Assembly (NCBI RefSeq): GCF_000166335.1
Contig: NC_014657.1
Coordinates: forward strand, 1,656,501 to 1,720,500
Direction: 5' to 3'
DNA from: Caldicellulosiruptor owensensis OL
GTDB taxonomy: Bacteria; Bacillota; Thermoanaerobacteria; Caldicellulosiruptorales; Caldicellulosiruptoraceae
DNA: 64,000 bases
Shown here: one piece after another, positions 43,251 to 53,276 of the stretch
Numbering within the stretch: the stretch's first letter is position 1
Layout of the letters: each line of letters starts with the position of its first letter
Position numbers and translations under genes: made by a program
Notes under the pieces: model-generated
What the model saw: the letters and a program-made list of their open reading frames with translations, nothing else
Told to the model about the DNA's origin: nothing
Databases searched by the model: none

Positions 43251-44225
43251 TTATTTTCTGTCCATCAAATGGCAGGCTACGTAATGACCAGAACCTACAT
43301 CCTTAAGTACTGGTTCTTCCTCTTTGCACCTGTCAAACGCATACTTGCATCTTGTTCTAAACCTGCAACCGATCGGCGGATTTAAAGGACTTGGAACATC
43401 TCCTTCCAATATAATCCTTGTCCTTTCTTTAGAGATTTTCGGGTCAGGTATTGGTATTGCAGAAAGCAGTGCCTGTGTGTACGGATGCAAAGGATTACTG
43501 TAAAGCTCGTTACTTTCTGCAAGTTCCACAAGCTTTCCTAAATACATTACACCTACCCTGCTGCTTATATGCTTTACCATTGACAGGTCATGAGCAATAA
43601 AAAGGTAGGTAAGGGAAAACTTTTGCTGCAAATCTTCCAGCATATTCACAATCTGAGCCTGGATTGACACATCAAGCGCTGATATTGGCTCATCGCAGAT
43701 GATAAATTCAGGCTCAACTGCCAAAGCCCTTGCAATACCAATTCGCTGTCTCTGACCACCAGAAAACTCGTGCGGGTACCTGTTTGCATGCTCGCTGCTG
43801 AGTCCCACAAGTCTTAAAAGTTCTTGAACTCTTTCTTTTTTTTCATTGCCCTTTGCAATGTTGTGTATCTCAAGCGGCTCACCTATAATATCACCAACTG
43901 TCATCCTGGGATTGAGTGAAGCATACGGGTCCTGGAAAATCATCTGCATAAATTTTCTATAAGGAAGCATGTCCTTTTTTGTTATATCTTCTCCTTTAAA
44001 AATAATTTGCCCGCTTGTTGGCTCATAAAGCCTTATGATAGTTCTTCCCGTTGTAGATTTTCCACAGCCGCTTTCACCAACAAGTCCCAATGTTTCTCCC
44101 TTTTTTATGAAAAAGCTCACATCATCCACTGCTTTTATATATGCTTTTTTCCCCAGTCCCATCTTTACTGAAAAATACTTTTTTAGATTTTTTACTTCAA
44201 TCAAAACCTCATTCAACTTCTCCAC
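43251..44225 (-). CDS. oppF: Oligopeptide ABC transporter ATPase OppF
   Basis: GTG start. Walker [12 protein letters not shown], signature [16 protein letters not shown], Walker [13 protein letters not shown] and the C-terminal oligopeptide domain with a Cys cluster ([19 protein letters not shown]) that in relatives holds an iron-sulfur centre. 324 residues. It partners with OppD. Confidence 0.95.
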   Translation of the reverse strand: MEKLNEVLIEVKNLKKYFSVKMGLGKKAYIKAVDDVSFFIKKGETLGLVGESGCGKSTTGRTIIRLYEPTSGQIIFKGEDITKKDMLPYRKFMQMIFQDPYASLNPRMTVGDIIGEPLEIHNIAKGNEKKERVQELLRLVGLSSEHANRYPHEFSGGQRQRIGIARALAVEPEFIICDEPISALDVSIQAQIVNMLEDLQQKFSLTYLFIAHDLSMVKHISSRVGVMYLGKLVELAESNELYSNPLHPYTQALLSAIPIPDPKISKERTRIILEGDVPSPLNPPIGCRFRTRCKYAFDRCKEEEPVLKDVGSGHYVACHLMDRK

Positions 44226-44246
44226 CTGCCTCTGTTTACTACTTAC

Positions 44247-45263
44247 TTATTCGTTTGCAGCTTTTACCTTTTCCAATAACTCCTGTGGAGCATACTGGTG
44301 ATTCAGCCAGCACCTTGACCTGTGCCCGTCCCCAACTTCGAAAAGTGGTGGTCTTGCTTCCAAGCATACTCTCATTGCATATTCGCACCTTGGCGCAAAC
44401 GGACACCCTTTTGGCGGCTTTAGAAGATCTGGCGGCTGGCCTTCTATTGGCACAAGCCTTTTCTTAAGACCTAAATGCATCTTCGGCACAGACCTCAAAA
44501 GCCCCCATGTATACGGATGCTTGGGGTTGTAAAATATATCATCAACAGTGCCTTCCTCTACGATAATCCCACCATACATTACAATTACTTTTTGACATAT
44601 ATCTGCCACAACACCAAGGTCATGAGTAATAAGTATAATTGACATCTTAAGCTGCTGTTGAAGTTTTTTCAAAAGGTCTAATATCTGAGCCTGGATGGTA
44701 ACGTCAAGTGCAGTTGTTGGCTCATCTGCAATTAAAAGCTTGGGGTTGCACGAAAGAGCCATAGCTATCATAACTCTCTGACGCATACCACCCGAAAACT
44801 CGTGAGGGTACTGCGAAAGTCTTCGCTCAGGGCTTGGAATACCAACTAACTTTAACATCTCAACTGCTCTTTTTTTAGCTTGAGCTTTTGAAACTTTATT
44901 ATGAATCTTTATTGCCTCAATCAATTGATTTCCGATTGTAAAAACAGGGTTTAAAGAGGTCATCGGGTCCTGAAATATCATACTGATTTTGTTCCCTCTA
45001 ATATCTCTCATTTCTTTCTCAGAAAGCTTTAGTATATCCTTACCTTCAAATATAATCTGACCGTCAACTATTTTTCCAGGCGGTGCAATAAGTCTCATGA
45101 TGGACATTGAAGTCACACTTTTACCGCTTCCAGATTCACCTACAATACCTACAGTCTGTCCCTCATATACATCAAACGAAACATCGTTTACTGCCTTTAC
45201 TTCTCCAACATGTGTAAAAAATGATGTCTTCAGGTTCTTTACTTCTAACAATTTTTCAGCCAA
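44247..45263 (-). CDS. oppD: Oligopeptide ABC transporter ATPase OppD
   Basis: TTG start with GAGGTGA. Walker A GESGSGKSVTS, signature FSGGMRQRVMIAMALS, Walker B LLIADEPTTALD and the C-terminal Cys motif CPFAPRCEYAMRVC. 338 residues. It lies 43 bp after oppC. Confidence 0.95.
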   Translation of the reverse strand: MAEKLLEVKNLKTSFFTHVGEVKAVNDVSFDVYEGQTVGIVGESGSGKSVTSMSIMRLIAPPGKIVDGQIIFEGKDILKLSEKEMRDIRGNKISMIFQDPMTSLNPVFTIGNQLIEAIKIHNKVSKAQAKKRAVEMLKLVGIPSPERRLSQYPHEFSGGMRQRVMIAMALSCNPKLLIADEPTTALDVTIQAQILDLLKKLQQQLKMSIILITHDLGVVADICQKVIVMYGGIIVEEGTVDDIFYNPKHPYTWGLLRSVPKMHLGLKKRLVPIEGQPPDLLKPPKGCPFAPRCEYAMRVCLEARPPLFEVGDGHRSRCWLNHQYAPQELLEKVKAANE

Positions 45264-45306
45264 TTCTTTTCACCTCAAATTCTGGAAAAATTATGTTTGA
45301 AAAAAG

Positions 45307-46284
45307 TTACTTTCTCATTCTTGGATCAAGTGCATCTCTAAGCCCATCCCCAAACAAGTTGAATGCAAGTATTATCAAACACAACAAAAGTGACGGAAAA
45401 AATAACCTATAAGGGTATGATATAAAACCGTTAACACCGTCTGATGCTAAAGAACCAAGCGATGGAACAGGTGCGTCAACACCAAGGCCAATAAAGCTCA
45501 AGAAAGACTCAGTAAAAATAGCGCTTGGAATCTGCAGTGTAGCAGTGACTATAATTGACCCCATACTGTTTGGAATCAGGTGCCTGAGCAAAATTCTAAA
45601 GCCACTTGCACCAATTGTCTTTGCCGCTGTGACATACTCTTGCTGTTTTAAGCTCAATATCTCGCCACGTACAATCCTCGCCATCGAAATCCAGTATGTC
45701 AATCCCAGTGCAATATATATACAAACAAGTGGTGCACCCACTGTCTGAAGTCCGCTCAAAAACGAATACTTATCAAACAACTTCTCCAAAGCAGGTTTCA
45801 GCGATACTGAAAGAAGAATAACGTAAATCATTAAAGGTATACTGTACAGGATATCAACTATTCTCATCATTATATTGTCAACTTTGCCACCTATATATCC
45901 TGAGATGCCCCCATATAAAACACCAATCACAATATTTATAATTGTTGCAACAATTCCTATGGAAAGAGAAATTCTCATACCATACAAGCATCTTACAAAC
46001 AAATCTCTACCAAGCTCATCGGTTCCAAATAAGTGAGTAAGCGATGGTGGCAATGCTTCATGTCCTCTTATCTGCTGGTCATACCTGTATGGCATAACAA
46101 TCGGACCAATTATGGCAAGCAATACAAAAAACACTATCGTCCATAAAGAAACCATTGCTACTTTATTAGCTTTAAGTCTTCTCCATGCATCCTGCCAGTA
46201 GCTCATGCTTGGCCTGACAATTGTCTCTTGTTGCCTTTCTTCTTTTGGAACTGGTACAAAAAGTTCTTTTGATATATTCTCCAT
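45307..46284 (-). CDS. oppC: Oligopeptide ABC transporter permease OppC
   Basis: Six membrane helices with the N-terminal OppC domain and the EAA-type loop AAKTIGASGFRILLRHLIPNS. I use the ATG at 46284 (325 residues; AAGGGGG upstream) instead of a TTG at 46317 that would overlap oppB. Confidence 0.93.
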   Translation of the reverse strand: MENISKELFVPVPKEERQQETIVRPSMSYWQDAWRRLKANKVAMVSLWTIVFFVLLAIIGPIVMPYRYDQQIRGHEALPPSLTHLFGTDELGRDLFVRCLYGMRISLSIGIVATIINIVIGVLYGGISGYIGGKVDNIMMRIVDILYSIPLMIYVILLSVSLKPALEKLFDKYSFLSGLQTVGAPLVCIYIALGLTYWISMARIVRGEILSLKQQEYVTAAKTIGASGFRILLRHLIPNSMGSIIVTATLQIPSAIFTESFLSFIGLGVDAPVPSLGSLASDGVNGFISYPYRLFFPSLLLCLIILAFNLFGDGLRDALDPRMRK

Positions 46285-46306
46285 TATCTTCTTTTCCCCC
46301 TTAAAA

Positions 46307-47227
46307 TCAGTCCTCAAGTTTTATACGCGGGTCTATAAATACATAGATAATGTCTACAATAAGATTCATAAGTATCAAAAATGCTGCATAAAATATTGTG
46401 GTTCCCATTACAAGCGAATAGTCTCTGTTTGATATACTATCAACATAGAACCTTCCCATTCCTGGGATTGAGAAAATCTTTTCAACAACAAAACTACCAG
46501 TGAGTATTCCTGCAATTAAAGGACCTAAGTATGTTACAACAGGAATCAAAGAGTTTTTCAGCGCATGTTTGTATATGACTATGAAATCTGAAAGTCCTTT
46601 CGCCCGTGCAGTTCTTATATAGTCCTGTGATAAACTTTCAAGCATACTGCTTCGAATAAGCCTTGCAATAAAGGATATTGGATAAGCTGCCAACGTCACA
46701 ACCGGGAGAATATAACTTCTTGGCTCATCTAACCCCATAATAGGAACAAGCTGAAGCTTTACACCAAAGATATACATCAAAATTACCGCAAGCACAAATC
46801 CAGGTATTGTAATGAAAATTGTAGCTATCACCATCGACAAATTGTCTTGCCACTTTCCTTGATGTACAGCTGACCAAATACCAAGAGGTATTCCTATCAA
46901 AAGGCTTAGGATTATAGCTAAAATACCTACCTTGGCAGAAACAGGAAATGTCTCTGCGATAATTTCATTGACAGTTCTGCCCTGATTTCTCATTGAAATT
47001 CCCAAATCGCCGTGCAAAAGGCTATTTAAATACTTAAAGTACTGGATTGCAAGCGGTTTATTTAGACCATATTTTTCGTTCAGGTTTTGTAAAATCTGCT
47101 CAGGCAAAGTCTTTTCACCCGTGAACGGACCACCTGGTATCATTCTCATGAGAAAAAATGTAACAGTAATTATCACGAATAATGATACAATGGACCACAC
47201 TACCCTTTTGAGTATGTATCTTGCCAC
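46307..47227 (-). CDS. oppB: Oligopeptide ABC transporter permease OppB
   Basis: GTG start with AGGAGAG. 306 residues, six helices, typical start RYILKRVVWSIVSLFVI and loop ARAKGLSDFIVIYKHALKNS. First gene of the opp operon with its own promoter ~100 bp upstream. Confidence 0.94.
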   Translation of the reverse strand: MARYILKRVVWSIVSLFVIITVTFFLMRMIPGGPFTGEKTLPEQILQNLNEKYGLNKPLAIQYFKYLNSLLHGDLGISMRNQGRTVNEIIAETFPVSAKVGILAIILSLLIGIPLGIWSAVHQGKWQDNLSMVIATIFITIPGFVLAVILMYIFGVKLQLVPIMGLDEPRSYILPVVTLAAYPISFIARLIRSSMLESLSQDYIRTARAKGLSDFIVIYKHALKNSLIPVVTYLGPLIAGILTGSFVVEKIFSIPGMGRFYVDSISNRDYSLVMGTTIFYAAFLILMNLIVDIIYVFIDPRIKLED

Positions 47228-47639
47228 GTGTAATCTCTCCTTTGGTAATTAATTTGTTAGACATCCAGTTCACATTTATGCAATTGTTTGAATATTTATA
47301 AAATTATTTATTTCAAAAATTCTCGTTGATAATTATAGCACTATATGCTTGCATAATCAATACATATATGTGCGTTTAATTTTCTGAAAATATCAATTTT
47401 TTGTCAATCGTTTGAATTGTATGCATGTATTTATTTATACTTATTAAAGTTTTTCTCAAATTTCTGGCTGGTGCATTGCTCAAAATGAAGGTTAATATCT
47501 TAAAGTTTTCACTTTAGTATTTTTTGGTTCATTAATATTTATACTCTTAAACGGCATAAAAATTTTTGTGTGTTTTGAACTATCCTTTTGAGGGTAAAAT
47601 TATATATAGAAAACAAATGGGCTTGGGAGGAAAAATTTT
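47228..47639. other. Divergent intergenic region between oppB and ldh (412 bp)
   Basis: No gene or known RNA family is seen. It holds the oppB promoter on the minus strand. On the plus side, TTGAAC at 47575-47580 and an AT-rich -10 zone (TAAAATTATATATA, 47595-47608) are the likely ldh promoter, but no spacing fits well. I looked for a Rex-type TTGTTAA palindrome and did not find a convincing one. The middle (~47370-47560) is AT-rich with no structure I recognise. Confidence 0.6.
47332..47360 (-). promoter_or_regulatory. Promoter of the oppBCDFA operon
   Basis: Minus-strand TTGATT (47355-47360), 17-bp spacer and TATAAT (47332-47337). The leader before oppB would be ~98 nt. Confidence 0.65.
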
Positions 47640-48584
47640 ATGAGAAAACCGGGTAAAATTGTAATAATTGGAACAGGATTTGTGGGCGCATCCACTGCTT
47701 TTGCTCTTGTAGATGCCGGGCTTGCAACAGAACTTGTTCTGATCGATGTCAACCGAGGAAAAGCTGAAGGTGAAGCAATGGATTTAAATCACGGAATATC
47801 TTTTGTAAAACCCGTCAAGATATGGGCAGGTGATTATGAGGATTGCAAAGATGCTGATATAATAATAATCACTGCTGGAGCTAATCAAAAGCCTGGTGAA
47901 ACAAGGCTTGATCTTACTCATAAAAATGCGCAGATTACAAAGTCGATAGTGGAAAATATTATCAAATACACGCAGGATGCAATACTTTTAATGGTGACAA
48001 ATCCTGTTGATGTTCTCACTTACGTAATGTATAAAGTTTCAGGTCTGCCAAAAAATCAGATTATAGGATCTGGAACAGTCTTAGACTCATCACGATTCAG
48101 ATACCTCTTGGCACAGCACTGCCAGGTCGACGTGAGAAATGTCCATGCATATATCTTGGGCGAACATGGAGACAGTGAGATTGCTGCATGGTCGCTTACA
48201 AACATAGGTGGCGTGAATTTTTTGCAAGAGTGTCTTTTGTGCGGGAAAAACTGCTCACCTGAAGTAAAAGAGGAAATATTCAACAAAGTAAAAAACGCTG
48301 CATACGAAATAATTGAAAGAAAAGGAGCAACATATTACGCCATTGCATTGGCTGTTAGAAGAATTGTTGAAGCTATAATCAGAGATGAAAATTCTATACT
48401 TCCTGTCTCATCAATAGTTGATGACGTATATGGTGTAAAAGATGTTGCAATTTCCCTTCCTGCAATTGTCAACAAAAGCGGAGTTGTAAAGGTATTTGAT
48501 ATACCGCTGACAGATGAGGAAAAAGAAAAGCTCAAAAACTCTGCTCAGGTAATAAAAAGTGTGATAGAGTCTTTAAAATTGTAA
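47640..48584 (+). CDS. ldh: L-lactate dehydrogenase
   Basis: 314 residues. NAD loop [13 protein letters not shown], substrate-binding [12 protein letters not shown] and SSRFRYLL Arg, and catalytic His in LGEHGDSE. The first active-site Arg loop reads [11 protein letters not shown], as in LDH and not malate dehydrogenase (Gln at the specificity site). It reduces pyruvate to lactate and reoxidises NADH in fermentation. A GGGAGG site lies 10 nt before the ATG. Confidence 0.95.
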   Translation: MRKPGKIVIIGTGFVGASTAFALVDAGLATELVLIDVNRGKAEGEAMDLNHGISFVKPVKIWAGDYEDCKDADIIIITAGANQKPGETRLDLTHKNAQITKSIVENIIKYTQDAILLMVTNPVDVLTYVMYKVSGLPKNQIIGSGTVLDSSRFRYLLAQHCQVDVRNVHAYILGEHGDSEIAAWSLTNIGGVNFLQECLLCGKNCSPEVKEEIFNKVKNAAYEIIERKGATYYAIALAVRRIVEAIIRDENSILPVSSIVDDVYGVKDVAISLPAIVNKSGVVKVFDIPLTDEEKEKLKNSAQVIKSVIESLKL

Positions 48585-48587
48585 TAA

Positions 48588-48625
48588 GGCAAGGTAAAAA
48601 CCTTACCTTTTGCTTTATTTTATTT
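48588..48625 (+). terminator. Terminator after ldh
   Basis: GGCAAGGTA ... TACCTTTTGC forms a bulged hairpin followed by TTTATTTTATTT directly after the ldh stop. Confidence 0.6.
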
Positions 48626-48639
48626 GCCACTTTGAGCTG

Positions 48640-48668
48640 TTGCAATTTTGCTTTTGTCGTGATAAAAT
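48640..48668 (+). promoter_or_regulatory. Promoter of rpsT
   Basis: TTGCAA (48640-48645), 17-bp spacer and TAAAAT (48663-48668), ~39 bp before the rpsT start. Confidence 0.6.
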
Positions 48669-48706
48669 AGCAATTAGTCTTAAATTTTGAGTGGAGGTGA
48701 AAGGTT

Positions 48707-49006
48707 TTGGCAAATACCAAGTCTGCTAAAAAGAAGATAAAAGTTATAAGACGTAGAACTATTGAAAATAAGATTCAAAAATTTAAAATGAAAAAAGCCA
48801 TAAAAGAGGTCAAAAAAGCACTACTTAGCGGTGACATCGAAAAGGCAAAAGAACTTTACTCAAAAGCTGCAAAGCTCATTGACCAGACAGCTGCAAAAGG
48901 TGTTATACACAAGAACAATGCTTCAAGAAAGAAATCAAGGCTTATGAAGCTCATCAACAAGTACGCTGCTCTGTCTTCGCCACAGCCAGAATCAAAAGCT
49001 CAATAA
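48707..49006 (+). CDS. rpsT: Ribosomal protein S20
   Basis: 99 residues, very basic, with the S20 pattern ANTKSAKKKIKVIRRR and GVIHKNNASRKKSRLMK. The start is TTG with GGAGGTGAAAGG upstream. S20 binds 16S rRNA in the small subunit. It is convergent with holA, the arrangement found in Bacillus. Confidence 0.95.
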   Translation: MANTKSAKKKIKVIRRRTIENKIQKFKMKKAIKEVKKALLSGDIEKAKELYSKAAKLIDQTAAKGVIHKNNASRKKSRLMKLINKYAALSSPQPESKAQ

Positions 49007-49008
49007 TA

Positions 49009-49054
49009 AAAAAGGGCTGTCCAGTCTCTTTTCAATGGATAGCCTTTTTGTATT
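49009..49054. terminator. Bidirectional terminator between rpsT and holA
   Basis: AAAAAGGGCTGTCCA pairs with TGGATAGCCTTTTT (one bulge, one G-U), followed by T-rich sequence on the plus strand and T-tract on the minus strand. Confidence 0.8.
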
Positions 49055-50062
49055 TTATTTTACAATCTGGTACAAAAGCATTTCAAGTGCTGTCTCATCA
49101 TCAATTTGCCCTTTTTTTATCATGTACTCATATTCTATGGTTTTTTGGATTATAGATTTTATCTTGTCAAGGGTAAAGCTTTCTGCTTGTTTTTTGTACT
49201 TGTCAACAAAGAACTCAAGAATACCAAGCTGTTTTGCAATCTGTTTCTTATTTGTTTCCTGCATCTCTTTTAACATTCCAAGTATCTTAAAATGACGCAA
49301 AATCAAAGCCAAAATCTTGCTGACACTTGTCCTGAGCTGATACAGCTCTCTCAGATACTTATAACCACCTTCTGTGTCCTTTGTGGCAAAAGCATCAAGC
49401 ATCTGAAATATATGGTCTTGTGGATTGTCGGTTAAGGTTTTTAATATATCCTCATGTGTAACTTTGCTCCTTTTGCCAAGATATGAAATGAGAACTTGTA
49501 GATAGTTGTAGATAAGCATCATATCCTTGTTGTAATGAAGAATAATCTCTTGTGCCATATTTTCAGAGATTGCTTTCCCTTCTTTTGACATTACATTTTG
49601 AACCCACCTTACTAAATCTGACATGGAAGGCTGCACAAACTCTGCAGAATAAGCTATCTGTTTGAGGGCAGAAAACAACTTGTTTTCTTTTGCTTCGTAT
49701 TCTTTAAAGATTATATAAGTACTGTCACTTTTAAAATTCTTGAGATTATCTATGATAGCAGAAAGATTTAAGTTGGAGTTTGTAGATGCGTACTTGAAAA
49801 AGTTTTTGAAAATTAGCACTCTTGGCTCTAAATCAAAAGATATTGAAAACATTTCGTTTATTATATCATTATAATTTGCAGTCTCACCGTCAAACTTTAC
49901 TATGTTGTTCAAATTCCCACCAACGATGGCATGGCTAAAGCGCCTCGTATATTCGTCAATCAAAAATATTTCTTGTCCATAAAAAAGGTAAATCTTCTTG
50001 AAATCCTTTTTCAAGAGCTGCGAATTTAATTCTTTTATAATCTCTTTTGATTTTTCAGCCAA
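49055..50062 (-). CDS. holA: DNA polymerase III subunit delta
   Basis: 335 residues, TTG start with GAGGTGA 8 nt upstream. IYLFYGQEIFLIDEYTRRF, NYNDIINEMFSISFDLEPR and the C-terminal LYQLRTSVSKILALILRHFK fit the delta clamp-loader subunit. It opens the sliding clamp. It follows comEC, as in Bacillus. Confidence 0.92.
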   Translation of the reverse strand: MAEKSKEIIKELNSQLLKKDFKKIYLFYGQEIFLIDEYTRRFSHAIVGGNLNNIVKFDGETANYNDIINEMFSISFDLEPRVLIFKNFFKYASTNSNLNLSAIIDNLKNFKSDSTYIIFKEYEAKENKLFSALKQIAYSAEFVQPSMSDLVRWVQNVMSKEGKAISENMAQEIILHYNKDMMLIYNYLQVLISYLGKRSKVTHEDILKTLTDNPQDHIFQMLDAFATKDTEGGYKYLRELYQLRTSVSKILALILRHFKILGMLKEMQETNKKQIAKQLGILEFFVDKYKKQAESFTLDKIKSIIQKTIEYEYMIKKGQIDDETALEMLLYQIVK

Positions 50063-50069
50063 CTCATAT

Positions 50070-52328
50070 TCACCTCACAATATAGGGGTTTATTATCACT
50101 TTATTTCTGTCAACCAATATATCTACGGTTCCATTTGAATCTGTCCTGTAAACCTTTATATTTTTGCTCTTGAGCCTTTGCAAGACCTCATTTGAAGGAT
50201 GTCCAAATATGTTGCCTTTTCCTACTGAAATCACAGCAACCTTCGGCTTCACACTTTCTAAAAATTCTTCAGATGTTGCGGTGCTGCTTCCATGGTGCCC
50301 CACTTTTAAAATGGTCGCATGTAAATTAAACCTTTTCATGTATTCTATCTCAGACTCATATGAAGCATCACCTGTAAAAAGCATGCTAAAATTGCCAAAG
50401 GTCAGCTTCACAACAACAGAACTATTTTCATCTTGTTCTACCGGTGGGATAAAATAGGCTTTTAAATCCTTGTAGCGATAAACTTTTAAGTCATCTACTA
50501 ACACAACCTCCTGCCCTTTGAGCTTATGAGCATTTTCAAGATAGACCTCTTTTGATGTTACAATCCTGTCAACTTCCATCTCATCAAGCAAATAATCAAA
50601 ATCTCCAATGTGGTCATTGTGTTTGTGCGTCAAAACTAAAATATCAAGTTTTGCTACTCCTCTTTTGAGTATATACGGAAGAACAACTCTTTTCAAGCTG
50701 CTGAAATCTTCATACTCAGGTCCTGTATCAATCAGCATTGAAAATCCTTTGTATGTAATAAGGCTACTGTCTCCCTGTCCTACATCTATTACGTTTATGA
50801 TGAGCCTGTTGTAATTTACGAGCATCTGGAAAATGAATGCCACAAGTAGCCCACCAATGCTCAAATAAACCACATATTTTAGGTGCCTGCTCATAAAGCT
50901 TTTAAAAATCAAATAAGCTACAACAAGATAGTAACAAAAAAATAGCTTCTCATTCCATAAAATGACTTTCACATGGGAAAACCCTACATGAGATAGTCTT
51001 GAAAGGTATATTAGCACGTTCACACAGACTTCTAAAAACCATTTAAATGGCAATATATCTATATTGAAGATCAAAAATATAAAATACATCAGCCCACTTG
51101 GTACAACAGCACTTGCAACTGGCACAGCAACTATGTTTGTCAGGAAAGAAATAACTGAGACCTCAGAAAAATAATAAGCCATCAACGGCAATATTAAAAT
51201 TTGAGCAGAAATTGAAACTGCAATAAGTGAAGATACACCTCTTGGTATCTTTAACTTTGCAAAATACTCATATATCCCTTTATAAAACAGAATTATTGAA
51301 AGAACACTCAAAAAAGACAGCTGAAACCCAACGTCAAAAAGAAAAAGTGGATTTACAAGCAGCATCAAAACGCTTGATACTGCCAAGCTGTTGAGCGTAT
51401 CAGGATTTCTGTAAATAATTCTTCCAGCATAGAAGATTGCCGCCATAATTGAGGCTCTAACAACAGATGCCGACATACCTGTGACAATAGCAAAAACAAT
51501 TATAACACCTATTATTAAAGAGTTTACTCCCTTACCATAAACCTTTAATATTCTTCTGAACAAAATCTCAACAAAAGCGCATAGCACACCTACATTTCCA
51601 CCAGAGACCGCAAGAAGGTGAGCAAGCCCGCTTCGCTGAAAGTCTTTGTACATATCATCTGGAATTGTGGATTTGTTGCCAAGAATTAGACCTTTCAAAA
51701 GTGAAGATATATCATTTTTAAAAGACCTATCTATGAGATTATTTAGCATTGTAGAAAATCTATTGAGAAGACTGAGAACATTTTTGCCTTGAGAGATAAC
51801 CTCTATGTCTTTTGAGAAAAGTGTATAAATAGCACCTTTGCCTTTCAAATATTCCCTGTAGTCAAATCCAAATCTATTTGTCTTTCCTTTTGGAATTTTA
51901 AGTTTTCCAGAAACTTTCACAGTATCTCCATAAAAAATACTTTTTTTAGACTCTGTTGTAACTCTAAGAGTAACAGCCTTTGCGTTTAGATTTGTTTTCA
52001 GATAAAAGGAAGTCTTTTTTTCACTTGTCTCGGGAAATGAGCACACACTACCAACAATAGAAACATGTCTCCCATCCAGATTTTTTTGTGGTTCGTGGAC
52101 ATAGAAAATGTAGTGTGTCCTGAAAAGCTGCAGTGTAAGAAAAAGAAAACATAAAATAAACAAAAACTTTTCCTTTTTAAAGTACTGAGGAAAAAAATAG
52201 TAGGCAGCACACAGCGCTCCTAAAATTAGCAAAAGGCAAAATACAAGTGCCTCAATTTCTTTTATATTTCTGCCCAGAACAATTCCTATCATCATAAAAC
52301 CGGCAACAAATAACGCCTTTCTTGTCAT
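50070..52328 (-). CDS. comEC: ComEC/Rec2 DNA-uptake channel
   Basis: 752 residues. N-terminal DUF4131/OB region (~60-190), a Competence membrane domain (~205-480) with GLAHLLAVSGGNVGVL, and a C-terminal metallo-beta-lactamase domain (~505-750) with the metal motif LTHKHNDHIGDF, LFTGDAS and KVGHHGSSTATS. It moves single-stranded DNA across the membrane. With the pilus cluster, pilT and comFB it points to natural competence. It overlaps the PHP gene by 4 bp. Confidence 0.95.
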   Translation of the reverse strand: MTRKALFVAGFMMIGIVLGRNIKEIEALVFCLLLILGALCAAYYFFPQYFKKEKFLFILCFLFLTLQLFRTHYIFYVHEPQKNLDGRHVSIVGSVCSFPETSEKKTSFYLKTNLNAKAVTLRVTTESKKSIFYGDTVKVSGKLKIPKGKTNRFGFDYREYLKGKGAIYTLFSKDIEVISQGKNVLSLLNRFSTMLNNLIDRSFKNDISSLLKGLILGNKSTIPDDMYKDFQRSGLAHLLAVSGGNVGVLCAFVEILFRRILKVYGKGVNSLIIGVIIVFAIVTGMSASVVRASIMAAIFYAGRIIYRNPDTLNSLAVSSVLMLLVNPLFLFDVGFQLSFLSVLSIILFYKGIYEYFAKLKIPRGVSSLIAVSISAQILILPLMAYYFSEVSVISFLTNIVAVPVASAVVPSGLMYFIFLIFNIDILPFKWFLEVCVNVLIYLSRLSHVGFSHVKVILWNEKLFFCYYLVVAYLIFKSFMSRHLKYVVYLSIGGLLVAFIFQMLVNYNRLIINVIDVGQGDSSLITYKGFSMLIDTGPEYEDFSSLKRVVLPYILKRGVAKLDILVLTHKHNDHIGDFDYLLDEMEVDRIVTSKEVYLENAHKLKGQEVVLVDDLKVYRYKDLKAYFIPPVEQDENSSVVVKLTFGNFSMLFTGDASYESEIEYMKRFNLHATILKVGHHGSSTATSEEFLESVKPKVAVISVGKGNIFGHPSNEVLQRLKSKNIKVYRTDSNGTVDILVDRNKVIINPYIVR

Positions 52329-53164
52329 CGTTTTAGTACCCTGCTTTCTAACAAGTAGAAAATTTCATCATCTATCTTTAAATTTCCCTTTCCAACTCCT
52401 ATACAAATCTCTGGTTTGTTTTCCCCGTGAAAGTCGCTTCCGCCACTGATAGCAAGGTCAAGTTTTTTAGCAATCTCAAGTAGCATATTTGTCTCTTTTT
52501 GGCTGTGGTCTGAGTGGAAAACCTCAAGCCCGTCAAGCCCATATTCTTTTAGTTCCAAAAATACGTTTTCGCTTCCCTCTTCCAGATATAAATACTTGTG
52601 AGGATGTGCCAAAATAGCAAGCCCGCCTGCCTTTTTTATTGCCTCAATAGCATCTTGAGGTTTTAACTTATCCTTTTTTACATAAGCAGGTTTTCCAAAA
52701 CCTAAAAGTTTTTCAAACACCTCTTTTGTGCTCGAAAAATATCCTTTCTTGACAAGTACCTGGGCAATATGAGGTCTTCCTATCATTTCACCTGATGCAA
52801 TTTCTTTTACCTCATCCATTGAAATGTCATATCCCAATTGCCTGAGTTTTTCAACCATCTTGGGATTTCTTTCCTTTCTGAACTTTTCCAGTATTTTTAG
52901 TTTACTCTGTAAAAATTCATTGTCAATATCTATAAAAAGCCCCAAAATGTGCATCTCTATCTCAAAATCAGCACTTATCTCAACACCGCTGACTACCTTA
53001 AGTCCAAGTCTTTCTCCCTCTTCAATAGCAGCTTTAACTCCATCTGTTGTATCATGGTCGGTTATTGCAATAGCAATAAGTCCCTTTTCTTTAGCAAGCT
53101 TTACAACCTCTTGAGGAGTAAGCGTTCCATCCGAAAATGTTGTGTGAACATGAAGGTCAATCAT
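52325..53164 (-). CDS. PHP-domain phosphoesterase (RNase AM/YciV-like)
   Basis: 279 residues from the ATG at 53164, chosen because homologues start MIDLHVHTTFSDG and because the likely -10 box lies between it and the longer start at 53215. Metal motifs: HVHTTFSDG, ITDHDTTDG, LAHPHKYL and GSDFHGEN. Family members are 5'-3' exoribonucleases or nucleoside-bisphosphate phosphatases; which applies is unknown. It overlaps comEC by 4 bp. Confidence 0.85.
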   Translation of the reverse strand: MIDLHVHTTFSDGTLTPQEVVKLAKEKGLIAIAITDHDTTDGVKAAIEEGERLGLKVVSGVEISADFEIEMHILGLFIDIDNEFLQSKLKILEKFRKERNPKMVEKLRQLGYDISMDEVKEIASGEMIGRPHIAQVLVKKGYFSSTKEVFEKLLGFGKPAYVKKDKLKPQDAIEAIKKAGGLAILAHPHKYLYLEEGSENVFLELKEYGLDGLEVFHSDHSQKETNMLLEIAKKLDLAISGGSDFHGENKPEICIGVGKGNLKIDDEIFYLLESRVLKR

Positions 53165-53194
53165 TCTTAAAAAGCACTTCCTTTCTTTAAATTT

Positions 53195-53223
53195 ATTATA
53201 TCTTAAACTTAGCAAAACAAAAA
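53195..53223 (-). promoter_or_regulatory. Candidate promoter for PHP-comEC-holA
   Basis: Minus-strand perfect TATAAT (53195-53200) about 30 bp before the chosen start; the -35 position reads TTTTTG and is poor. Confidence 0.4.
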
Positions 53224-53257
53224 GGTGGCCTTTTCTCTCTTTTTAAAGACCACCTCA
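53212..53257 (-). terminator. Terminator after the COG2509 gene
   Basis: Minus strand: AGGTGGTCTTT pairs with AAAGGCCACCT (one mismatch) around AAAAGAGAGA, followed by TTTTTGTTTTG. It lies 20-60 bp after the stop. Confidence 0.75.
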
Positions 53258-53276
53258 AAAGCTTAAACGAATGAAC

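Noticed and set aside
47370-47560. Rex (redox) operator upstream of ldh
   Set aside because: No TTGTTAA-N4-TTAACAA-like palindrome with acceptable matches was found.
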